Shown piece by piece: positions 40,801 to 50,318 of a stretch of 64,000 nucleotides of DNA (the stretch's first letter is position 1; each line of letters begins with the position of its first letter). The notes beneath the pieces were generated by a model that saw only the letters and a program-made list of their open reading frames with translations, made no database searches and was not told where the DNA came from. The position numbers and the translations under genes are program-made. This DNA is from Effrenium voratum (Eukaryota; Sar; Dinophyceae; Suessiales; Symbiodiniaceae), in NCBI GenBank assembly GCA_963377175.1, contig CAUJNA010000855.1, positions 1-64,000 on the forward strand, read 5' to 3'.

Positions 40801-42597
40801 AGCACCCCGCATGCTACAAGTCCTGGATTTACGCAAAATGCCACGCCATTGCTGAAGAGTAAGGTCGTTGAAAGGACAGGCCCCCCAGGAGGGAAGGCTA
40901 TGGATAATGGCTCTGGCATCATCAGGAACACCATGCTGGGGGTCATCCCGCTTCCAAAAGGAGTTCCAACCCTGAAAAAAATTGGTGGCCACATCATCCG
41001 GAGTGGCGAAAGCACAGATCTTGCACAATTTACCAGCCTTGTGCTTTAGGATTGGGGACGAGAGAACCAAGGCGTTTCGGCGGGTCCTGATCACTTTCAC
41101 AGTCTGATGATCAAGGACACCAAGACAATCACCAGCCTCAAAGTCATGCGCATTGGAACAACGCACCACCGTCTTACCCAACACAGGCCACTGCTGCGGC
41201 AGCAATTTTAACGGGATCCGAGACACGAGCTCTCGCACATCGACGTGTGTGGAGTCCCGGATAACCGCAAATGCAAGTCGTCCACCTTTCGAACTGAAAG
41301 AGGTGGCAACAGCCTCGGTAAAACGCTGCCTTCGTGCGTGCCTAACCTGAGTAGACACCGTCTGAGCTTCGGCCAACAACCAAGCGGGAAAATTGGGTTT
41401 GAATCCAGGGGCAGTAAGGATGGCACGCCAAGTACAAGCAATCTGAGCATCATCAAGCGTATCTTTGGACACCAGTCTGCAGAGAGTCTGAAGCCTACGG
41501 CATTGTCGCAGTCTTTGCCGGCACATCAAGGTTGGGGTATCGCCAGCCAGCTGAAAGTCTCCAGGCCTACCGGCTTTCAAGCGCGGTTCACACAAGGAGG
41601 TGCGTACAGACCGGAAACCCCCACACCTAGACACAGCATTGTTGGCAAGGTGATGCTTCTCAGGCCGTAGCGACTCAAACAGGGATTTCTCTGCAGCGCG
41701 AGACCACAAGGCAAGGGCAGAGTCCAGGTTCTCTTGCTGTATGGCCAGAGCCACGTCGGCATATTGGTGCTCATCAACAATCATCTTGGTCTCCGGGCAA
41801 AGAATCACGTCACCAGGAGTGATGTTCGCAGGCCTGATTAACTTGATACCGAACCCAATGCACTGAGGGACATCCAATTGCACCACAATGGGGTCGTGTG
41901 CATCCAGCTCCAAAAAGGTCTCAACCTGGACGGTGGACACTAGAGGAAGCAAGGCCGGGTTGCCTAAGACAAAACTATGCCGGGAGGCATTCTTACAAGT
42001 ATTCTGAGGTTGGAGTCCATGACGTTCTTGCATGACCACTGCAAGATCACGCCAGCCTGAATCCCAGATACGCTGCAAGCACTGGAACTTAGAAAGGTGG
42101 TCATTGAAATCACCAGTTATAATACAGGGGCCCTCAAACGCCGACACCAAGTCAACCGCAGCCGACAACAAGGTATCATTGAAAGCAACAACTTCATTCC
42201 CACATCCTGGGCGACAATAAACAGTCACCATACGAATTGGAAGGTGGCCAATCTGCAAAACACACGGGAGCACCCGACAAGAGCGGCGTATGCACTCACT
42301 GACAAGATGCAAATTTGAGAAAACGGGGCAACGGGAAAGAACAGCAACCCCAGCGGATCTTCCACGCAATGAGTCAGTACCATCGCGTTTAGCAACACGA
42401 TCAGGCACGGCCTCAGACACAGAAACATGCAATCCACACTTCTTGACATCGGAGAAAATAGAGCGAAGGGCCGCAGAGGTATGCGAAGTTTCCGACAGCG
42501 CCCACGCATCAATGTCCCATTCAGCCAAGAGGCGAACTTTGTCATACAATTGGGTGGGGTTGACCACCCCAACACGGAAGGGCTTAGGGCCCCTCAC
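37849..42597 (-). CDS. Retrotransposon ORF2: endonuclease, reverse transcriptase, RNase H
   Basis: 1582 codons without interruption. N-terminal apurinic-type endonuclease: Glu in ALSETS (residue 36), GVAVLSR, VTVYCRPG, ITGDFND (163) and DAHDP (His 234). Reverse transcriptase: RPITVLSGLYRLW, motif A VFDIVKAFN (about 721), motif B GYPEGDPLS (about 780), motif C CYADNWE (about 811), where the usual second Asp of the YADD box is Asn and the usual Gln of motif B is Glu. RNase H: LFTDAS (about 1198), VRAEML (1250), YSDCK (1267), HWVKGHVN (1317) and a later Asp, all in place. About 200 C-terminal residues are unassigned. The frame opens right after a TGA and has no ATG before residue 123, so translation probably depends on ORF1, which it overlaps by 14 nt. 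Confidence 0.9.
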   Translation of the reverse strand: MRGPKPFRVGVVNPTQLYDKVRLLAEWDIDAWALSETSHTSAALRSIFSDVKKCGLHVSVSEAVPDRVAKRDGTDSLRGRSAGVAVLSRCPVFSNLHLVSECIRRSCRVLPCVLQIGHLPIRMVTVYCRPGCGNEVVAFNDTLLSAAVDLVSAFEGPCIITGDFNDHLSKFQCLQRIWDSGWRDLAVVMQERHGLQPQNTCKNASRHSFVLGNPALLPLVSTVQVETFLELDAHDPIVVQLDVPQCIGFGIKLIRPANITPGDVILCPETKMIVDEHQYADVALAIQQENLDSALALWSRAAEKSLFESLRPEKHHLANNAVSRCGGFRSVRTSLCEPRLKAGRPGDFQLAGDTPTLMCRQRLRQCRRLQTLCRLVSKDTLDDAQIACTWRAILTAPGFKPNFPAWLLAEAQTVSTQVRHARRQRFTEAVATSFSSKGGRLAFAVIRDSTHVDVRELVSRIPLKLLPQQWPVLGKTVVRCSNAHDFEAGDCLGVLDHQTVKVIRTRRNALVLSSPILKHKAGKLCKICAFATPDDVATNFFQGWNSFWKRDDPQHGVPDDARAIIHSLPSWGACPFNDLTLQQWRGILRKSRTCSMRGADAWSIAELRLLSDAASQALLDIFRAVEHGGKWPPILLQSFVILLRKVEGSISWDQTRPITVLSGLYRLWARMRTAVLVDHCAKFSLPLVSPRLPTSVMWTYNSLVLQEASVGARPVAGCVFDIVKAFNLLCRSIVFALCEHFGFPAQILHAWKSALHSLGRSVFINGWIGGFQVSSTGYPEGDPLSILAMYVMSWSAASFTMRTAPVLFSCYADNWEIIGDRPCHVAKAVDQLQQFAGAMRLSFAPEKCWSWAYGSDARKQVAAITWLGAPIPCKRDAVNLGVQTLYTRKKKVALRNKRFLEGKRRCWRIKKLPTGRRFRARLVKQGVWTQALHGAEMMKLGKTAYADLRTAMAAAMKAPQGASPCLVGAATTLGCLDPEFQVALNRVLNFRNFCRHVPMFADRFAQSLTIPNPKMSGAGSLLHADLLKLGFIHCFRDSFQWQGVKLHLSTSTSKHVRRIIELAWGCHIAPKVAHRKSLQDLQSIWVQSAAVHASLTQEELAYLFAVQVGASFTADFYRHWSPDDRCKLCGQFDSREHRFASCPALESVREAHSELFTLWPQLPNIAQSLIDMLAFLDRVPWPVIPRTNVVEPWILFTDASACFPQRPWWRLAAAAVIQVPHFDNSAQFGDWELFWKGALPTSNQNVVRAEMLAGYVAFAAASKVSVYSDCKVFVDGAQAILDHLHRGGPCPSFRQNVDLWCMIYGAAKGLSPGSSVHWVKGHVNWRACSGTSQWQAFYNDIVDAAAKKALHEWREASHPHKTFVDEAGGCVRSYTLLVKYHLHVAQHVSKADPVDASAVEPVRQNWDYLSLRGLPPWTTFQIPDLELRCPRLMIDYVSMLATWCSSLKWVPHTSVPSLSDTSWIEVFWRATFDMKCRPPLLVNKLWCHESRNPEVRLIPRNTLADFRCFKRHLFALDKLVGPVLPCGRLASCASPRSFGCPIKLAGINMRISRDCTGSMLDFISAVQGARNIHSMPVPTLHV

Positions 42598-45500
42598 TCA
42601 CCTTGCGAACTTTGGCCTGAGATGTGAGGAACAACTCCTTGAGTTCCGAGAAACCGCTATCAACTTTGGCTTCGACACTGCAAAGGCGTTCACAATGCGA
42701 TCGCCAGCTGTCTTCGAGTTGCGATGCGATGAGGGCAGGCACAGCTTCGACTTTCTCAACAAGCTCGTCGTGTGCTCCAGACATGGCGACAAGCTGCTTC
42801 TCGATGGCATCCAAGCGACAACTATGCAGCGCAACCTGTTCACGTGTCTCAGGGAGTTCACTCATGAGTTCAGCTTTGAGCTCTTCGGCAACCTGCTGTT
42901 TGACAGTGTCAAGTCTGGCATGCGAACCACTGTCCCAGACGTCAGCGGATGTCTCAGAGGAACCAAACGCGAGTGAACTGGAAGTCTTGGTCTCGGCAGA
43001 AGCAAACCTTCTAGAGGCACCGGCTGCAAAAACCTTGGAGTCAACAACCGCCGCAAGCTTCATAATGACAATCTCAGCCGAGCCATATGCAAAGCTTCGG
43101 CATGGCGGTTCAGCACTAGAAGCAACTTGCCAGGATCTCCATCCGGTGGAGGAGAGGGACCATACCTTCCAACCAAGCTGACGCAAGGCACGACGCACAC
43201 CAGATCGATCAAGCGTCTCAGGGAGACCAAGCACAGACCATGACACAGCTCCCTCTGGGGCTTCACTATCGGTGGATTCATCCGGGTTGAGGACCTTCTT
43301 GGATGACTTATAAGATGCGATTCTGACACGGATGCCAAGCAAACCCTTACGCGACCTGGAGAGTCCACAGGCAGAGGGGCCAAGCTTAGATTGGAGGGCA
43401 AGCACCTTTTTCAAAGGCAACGCCGGGAAAGACATGACACGAAAACGGGGATCGACACCACGATCAGGCCCCTTAGGTGTCAGATACACACCTACGGCAC
43501 CGGAAACACGCAGGGCTTCATCAAGGTGCTTGTCTTCAACCCGAACAACGCTGTGATAGTATTCAGCATCAGCAACGGAAACCTTGGCGGCGCCTTTATA
43601 GAAGGATGTAGCCCACTCCATGGCAAAAAGCTTGTGCTGCACTAATCCGGTCTTCTGCAGATAACAAGTCAAACCGCTGGCAAGGTCAGACCAGTGGGCT
43701 TCAACCTCAAGCCTATGCACATGCACCATAAGGACAGTGGTCTCAAAGGCGGTACAAGCAGTCAATCTCTTGCTACATGACGGCCACGTGAGAGGGACAT
43801 CACCCGTTTGCACAAGTGTGACACGAAAGGCTGCGGGCTTATTGGCGGACCAGCCGGGCACAAGCTGATGTGACATACGGTCGGACACAAGGTCGAGGCG
43901 ACCAACAATCACAATCGCAGATGCACCCACAGTCAATGTCCCTCCCAGAACAGCATCACAATGCTTCGTCCACTCATCGGGGCTAATGCAGCTAATCCCT
44001 TCCTCACCATGCAACAGCGCAGCAAGGGACACGGCAGGGGGAGATGGGCATCCTTCCTCAGCAAAGAAAGACAGATCAATCTTGGAGCCGTTGAGGAGGT
44101 CGCCAGTACGCTGCTTTCGTCGCTCCTTCTTCTTGGTCGGTTGGTTAGGTGCCACACTTTTAGCCCACGGGTCATTGACCTGCAAGTGATCCACGGCGCG
44201 CGCCGCAGAAGAGGATGCAGTCGAGACAGCAATGTTGAGCTCTGTGCACAAGGTGCGGAAAGCAGACCAGGTGTTGGCTTCATTCAGAATGGCAGCAACA
44301 CGCTTCATGCCAGCTCGCTGAACGAAGGTCTTGACCAAAAAGGGAGCATCCTGTACTCCTTGATCCAAACACATCTGCTCGAGCTTAAGCTGAGCCTGCA
44401 GGGCGGTCATTCCACCACCCACACCGGCAAAAGTGCGAACACGCAACAGTCCACCTGCGTCGGCCGATAACAGGTAAACCCCGGGATCAAGGGAGTGCCC
44501 ACCTGCATAAATACGCGTGGAGCCATTTGCACCATACCACTGAGAGTCAACGAACTCCTGCAAGGTTCCAACAGTCTCAAGGGGATGAAAGGTCACGAAT
44601 CCAAGCGGCTCAACCTGAAAGGGAACGGGCAGAAAGGAAACCTCCAGGCACCGGGATCCACCATCTCCAGCACAGGCACTCAAGATGTGAAACTTCAGCG
44701 ACTTATGCCGTGAAGGCAACGCAGAGAGGAGAGCATCCATGTCGCTGCAACAACGAGAGGTGGTGCCAAGAAGAGATCGACGATCGCCCTTCACATCAAA
44801 ATTGACATAGACGGCTTGCTCTCCTTGCAAATAAGTGGCCAAGATCAAACGTCGCACAAGCTGGTCTTCAATGTGGAAAGAACGGGCAATCATCACAAAA
44901 GCCAGCGGACCTTGCAGCAACATCCTGTAGAGAACATGGAGGATATTCTGCTCCGGTGTGATACCATCTCCGACGAGGATCTTGTACCAAACAATGGCGG
45001 ATTGCAAAGGAGCAAAGCAGTTCCCAAGCCTAAACACATCTTGACCTTCCTCGGTGAAAAGCCAATTGACGCCGAAACCCATCATGCGAGCAGCTTCAAA
45101 GGCAGCAAGACAGGCGGTCATCCCAAACAAGGAAAGCAAGGCACCCTTTCACCTGAAGGTTGGGCAACAAGTGTTGCCTTCGGTAACACGCAACCAGACA
45201 TGGAACCTTCTTTGATGTGGGCAAGATGCATCGTGCCCGAAGCACTTCGGAGGCAACGCAGGGGGGTGCATTGCCATGATGGAACACGGCCGGAAGCAAA
45301 GCAGGATCTGACAACACTCTTCGGGCGCCTGCATCAGGCTGCAAGCAATGGTCGCTGGCCTCCGAGAGACCCAGCAAAGCGCCTGTCTGAGATAACCCAC
45401 GTCCTGGCAGTGTGATCTCGGCTCCGTCAAATGCACCAGAGGCTGTGCGAGGCAACAGCACAACTAGTCTAGGCCGGCTGAAACCAGATAATACCGCTAG

Positions 45501-48500
45501 ATCAGTGTCAAACAACGAAATGCAAGACCCGAAAAGCTGCCGGTAGATCTTGTCGAGAACAAATCTGTGCCGGTGCCGACGCAGGGTACGCACATTCTCA
45601 AATCCACCACTCGTGCAAAATGTCAGATGCGCAAAACACAAGGCATGAACTAGAAGAAGGCCTTCCGCACAGTCGAAACCTTTGGGGCTTCCACGCAAAG
45701 CTCCACGGTGGACAGGGTGGACTTCCGACAAGCCTTGCCACCGGAAAACGGGCAAGCCAACGCCACCATCGACGATCCTCAATGCGAGAAACCATCAAGA
45801 CATGCGGAGTGTCAAAAAGGTCAATCGGCACACATGGGTCATGATGCACAATGGCCCCTGAATTCATCGCGTGCTTGGTGGCAGCATCAACTGAACACTC
45901 AATCGACAGTGTACAGACCTCGGGCAGATCAAATGCGGAGAGACCTTGGTGCCAACCTCCAATCCCTGCAAACAGATCAAGCACTACCGGGGGCATACCT
46001 TCCTGCCAAGGGCGCAACACGGCAGAACGATGATTACAGGCTAGCATGAAAATGACCGGAAGGGACCCTTTGATGCCGGCGGTACATGCTCCAACCAATC
46101 CGATTGTGAATCCAGGTTCCAAACTGAAGTCAAAGCCAAAGAGGTAGAGCAAGAAGTCGCGTTCCTCACGGTCAATCTCACAGCAAAGCCAACCTTCGGA
46201 AAGCTGGCACACAACCTTAGCCGGGAAATTGATCAAGACCAGGCGGCTGTGGCACTCAGCACGCAGGCGTCCAAAATCGACATAGGAGTTCTCACGAATG
46301 ACACAATCAGCAAAGTCATGGCCCACAGGCGATGTCACTGGGAAATTGGTCACTCCTACACGGGGCAAGGGTGAGCACAAGGCACATTGCAATGGCAATG
46401 AACTGCATGCCGGGCAGGTGCCACTTGGGTCACACGATCTTAGGCAATGGATGCATAGGCACTCAGTTCCGGGCGGCACTGAATCAAGCAAAATGGCGGC
46501 ATAGGAAACACCTTTACCACGAGTGACCTGGGTACCGCAAAAGAACAAACCCACCTCACCACCAGCCAGCCGAGCCAAGACATCACAAATCCAACGGTTA
46601 GGACTTCGGGTGAAATCTTTGACATCAAAATTCAAATGCCCAACATCAAAGAGCAATGAAAAACTGGTGTCGAGACGACCGACCTCAGGATACTCAAGAA
46701 ATTTGTGATTGAAAGCAATCCACTCAGTGAGACACTGTACACCGACATGGAAAGGAACAAGATCAGCAGCCTGCGGACTCGCAGCAGCGAGGGCCTCGCA
46801 GTGCAATATCTCAGCAGCGAAAAGGTCAGCATCTTCATTCCACAACGAGGCCTGAGAAACATCTGGCAAAGCCGCATCAGTACAGGGAATAGTAGGATGG
46901 TGTCCAATCTTGATTCCAGCGTCAGAAGGGCATGCTTCGTCAACAGGAGAAGAAAATGCATCCACGGCGCAGTGGAAATCACAGGCACTGACGGCCGAGG
47001 ACTCCGCCACACCTGCACCACAATTCGGAGACCTGAGTGCGCAAACCGCCGACTCACCTGCAGTCAACTCATGTCCTTCAGAACCATCAAACGTAGAAGA
47101 TGAGGGCAAAGTTGGTTCACAAGCGAGCGCGCTCGGCAATTCCAAACCATCTGCCAACAACAGTTCAAAAGCTGAAGGGTCAATGACAGTCGACGCACAA
47201 CTAGACACCGGAGTCCGTACTTGGTCTCCTGCTGCATCATGAGCAGATATGTCCTCATACCCAAGGGCGAGAGTGACATCTTGAGCTCCACCACAGGCTG
47301 TCATTGTATGTACTGCAGAATCACAGGCACTGATTGCAGAAATAGAAGAACCACGCTTTGCGACCGCCAGATCAAAAGATGACACCAAGGGGTTCGTACC
47401 TGTGGTATTCGGCTGTGGAATCTCCCCCTTCACGGAATCCGTAACATGATGAGAAACAAGACCATCCACAATCAACTGCTCAAAGGCAGAGGGGTCAACC
47501 ACCGTCTGGGCGCAGCTGTAAGGAGTGGTTTCAGATTCAATCCAGGTAGCTGTAAGAGAAACAGGCGCATCCCGAGAAAAATCGACATGAGAAAGGGCCG
47601 GGGGCTCAACCGGGGCACAAAATAGGCCCGAAGGGCCGGTAAAATGGGCTGCGGAAGGCCGAGGCCTGTCACCAAGAGCGGGGAAAATACTGGCCAGTCG
47701 GGATCCTGTCTCATTCAACGGCATCCTCTCAGGGTGCTCAATTTCACAGTCTTCAATGCCCTCACACGGGTCTTGCTTGTCGTCAACCGCCCGACCCTGG
47801 CCAGTCACATCACTCGAGGTGTGAGACGAACAAACCTGTACAGAGGACCCAACTACAGATCTACCAGCATCATCATCTGTCTGGATGCGAAGCCTCTTAA
47901 CTGCATAGAAAGAAGTGCAATTGCACGGGCCGGCAAGCTGACTCTGTTTGCACCACCATTTGTGTTCCTGCAAGATCCACGTATTCACAGGGTCCGGCTC
48001 ACGCTTGCTGGATGACGCAAATGCACAAACTGGTTCAGGTTCCCCAGGAGGTTCGCCCCTTCTGACAGAGTCCGCACCATCTCGCCCGAGCGGGCATTCA
48101 GTCCCAGTCTGACATGTACGGGCAAGGTCCTGTTGCTGAGAGTACCCTGCACCAGGTTCCATTCCAGCTGACCCAAGGTCAAGACCACTGGCGTGGTCAA
48201 GCACGTGTAGCGCTACAAGCGCCCCGGATTCGCTCCCTGGAAATCCAAAATCGTGCACAGCCAGATGACCGTCTGCAAAGTCCCCCTTCTTGCTCAACAT
48301 CCACAGAGTACTGAGTTGCAGATCAAAAAGAAATGACACAGCGTAGCACCAATCGTGGACCCGTCCAAGAAAGGAAGTACGCAATGACAAATCGATAGTC
48401 CTGTTGAGCCTCCAAGCACACGAATAAAGACACAAAACTAACAGGCAAAGAACGAAGTCATTCCCAAGCTGAAGGAGCAGATCAGTCACCTCACACTGCC

Positions 48501-49347
48501 TCAACGAAACAAGATCAAGCGTGCTGACATCTTCATAGAAAGAGGAATCCATTGCACAGAGTCCGCACCAGTGCCAAGCTCTTCTCTCAAGATGTCTGCA
48601 AGACAAGAAATCGAAAAAGAGGGGGTAAACCAAAGCACACACCCAAAAGCCAGTGAGCGCAAACCAATGCGGAGTGAACCTCAGACAGCATGGCCGAAGT
48701 AAAGCAAGCCTGTAAAACATCAAGTTGATGGCATCAACGTGTTCCGAATAAACATCAGGGCAAGGACCCTCACTGCATGAGGACAAAAGGTGAACATTGC
48801 AATCCGAGGTGTTGGCAACCGACGACCTTCCAACCGAATCCAGAAAGTGTACATCCCGAGCGGCGTCTGACCCATTTCTGTGCTGCAAAAACCCAGCACC
48901 CGGGGGGCAAAAATTCACAGGTTCAAAATCCACGAATGAAACATGATCACTGCGAGCACGAAAGACCTCCTCGGACCGGCATTGTGCAAGACGACCGTCA
49001 GGCTGTCCCCGAACATGTTGTTGACCAGAATCGAACAGGGAAAAAACCCAGGGTCGGAGGTCCGGGTCAAAACCACCCAAAAAGGAGCAAAACGCCCGAA
49101 CATCAGGGTCACCACGAAGTCGAACAAGCCGCACGGACTCCAGATGCCTCTGAAACAAATCCTGCAAACGGGGTCCTGACATGTTTAACGCCGACGATCG
49201 CCACCGACTCAAGTGAAGGACATAGTCCAAACACCCAACAGGTCGAAGTCGAAGAAGAGAGTCCTCGAAAATGAAACCAGCAAATGAACTTGGCGAAGCC
49301 AAGCGCAAATAACGCAAAAGTTCCATGGGCCTACGAAAACATCTCAA
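42584..49347 (-). pseudogene. Retrotransposon ORF1 with internal C5 DNA methyltransferase domain
   Basis: One long gene in three frames (49347-45598, about 45700-45096, 45139-42584). First part: about 1100 residues with hydrophobic stretches near residues 225-345, acidic repeats VDPSAFEQLIVDGL / IDPSAFELLLADGL, and a Cys-rich cluster CLCIHCLRSCDPSGTCPAC (about 46440). Then the methyltransferase: motif I VLDLFAGIGGW (45978), motif IV VGSPPCPPWS (about 45720), motif VI GFENV (about 45590, next frame), SRPRLVVLLPR as motif VIII (about 45470), and GMTACLAAFEAARMMGF ... LGNCFAPLQS as motifs IX-X (45120-45010, third frame). The third frame continues about 800 residues to a basic segment (KKKERRKQR) and a coiled coil before the stop. 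Motifs running across frames show that two single-base shifts broke one fused protein. Confidence 0.85.
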
Positions 49348-49559
49348 GCAGTCTGTCTAGACCCGCCCCACCGCTTGGAGGCCGCTTGAGCCAGGGCTAA
49401 GGGCTGAGGCTGCGCGCCGCGGACTCGGATGCCCGAGACCTGGCGAGAGAAAGCTCGAAGACACCGAGCACACTGCGGTAATCGCGGAAGAGGCGGGTCA
49501 AATCTTTACGGCTCTTCGCGCGCACAGCGGGCAGAGCTTGCCCTGCGCTGGTTTGAGGC

Positions 49560-50313
49560 TGGTATCACATGCGGCTACCCTGTCTACCTTTTCGCTCCAG
49601 GCTATCCCGTTGACCCTTAGGAGCCCCTGCTTTCGATCGGCTTAACCCTATCCGAACCATATCCCTGATTTCCGGGCGGGTCACCTTGTGCTTGGCCCTG
49701 CGCTCGCCATTTTGGGGTCAGAGTAGGCGAGGTTCGGCGCCACCTGCGTGGTAGCGTGCTTCCTTCCGTTGATTTGGCTCAAGATGTCGGCCAGCATAAG
49801 GTGCCACTGCCCCCGCCCCGGCTGCTATGCGGCGCAACATGGCCTCCTTGATGGTGCGGATGGCTCCGCGAAGTAGGCGTGGCCCCTGGTCACCTGCTTC
49901 TTGATGTCCCAGAAATCCATCAGCTCCTTGACTCCCTCTTGGTCGTCGGAGTACACGTTGGCCGGCACCCAAGGCTTGGAACACCTTCTTCATGCCCGCC
50001 GCGGTGGTGCTCGCAAGACGGTCCTTCAGCGGCTCCGCGGCTTTCTTGGTCACCAGCATGAAGGGGTAGGGCTTGCCCCCGAAGGCCCGCATGTCGGCCA
50101 GGTCCACCTGCAGCTGGTTCATGGCTCCAGAGGCACGAAGGTGTTGTAGCCTCTCTGCGGCCGGTCCTGGTTCACCCAGAGCGCCTTTACCTCCTCTCTC
50201 AAAATGCTGGGGTCGCGCACCTGAGCCTGCTGCAGCGTCTGCGCTATGCTGCCGAAACCGGTGCGGGGATCCTCGTAGACGGCCTTGCTGGTTCGTCTGC
50301 GGGCGTCGGCCAT
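49560..50313 (-). pseudogene. Retroviral-type integrase B, copy 1
   Basis: A different integrase from A. Starts MADARRRTSKAVYEDPRTG at 50313, 5 nt after the fibre stop. Contains VNQDRPQRGYNTFVP, the first catalytic Asp in LQVDLADM, PYPFMLV, AAEPLKDRL, and out of frame VYSDD..ELMDFWDIKKQVTRGHAYF, then AIRTIKEAMLRRI. The third catalytic residue, Glu in copy 2 (AERTIRTIKEA), is lost here with a small deletion. At 49560-49720 the C-terminal part (VTRPEI, MVRIG) matches copy 2. At least four frame changes. Integrases with QVDLxDM and ERxIRTIK are typical of Polintons and virophages. Confidence 0.8.
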
Positions 50314-50318
50314 GTTTC

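Larger units (their letters stand above)
37750..49400 (-). mobile_element. Non-LTR (LINE-type) retrotransposon with embedded DNA methyltransferase
   Basis: About 11.6 kb on the minus strand: ORF1 region (49347-42584) containing a C5 DNA methyltransferase domain, and ORF2 (42597-37849) with endonuclease, reverse transcriptase and RNase H domains. No long terminal repeats were seen at either side. The 3' end carries a stem-loop (37782-37798) rather than poly(A), and lies against the broken polymerase; the 5' end lies against integrase B sequence near 49.4-49.6 kb. Exact ends and target-site duplications could not be fixed by eye. Retrotransposon-borne DNMTs have been reported in dinoflagellates; whether those belong to this element class I cannot verify here. 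Confidence 0.85.

Noticed and set aside
49773..49783. TTTGGCTCAAG, an 11-nt match to the end of the dinoflagellate spliced leader
   Set aside because: It lies in integrase B coding sequence read in antisense, and the other copy has a base change there (TTTGGTTCAAG); the match is coincidental and too short.
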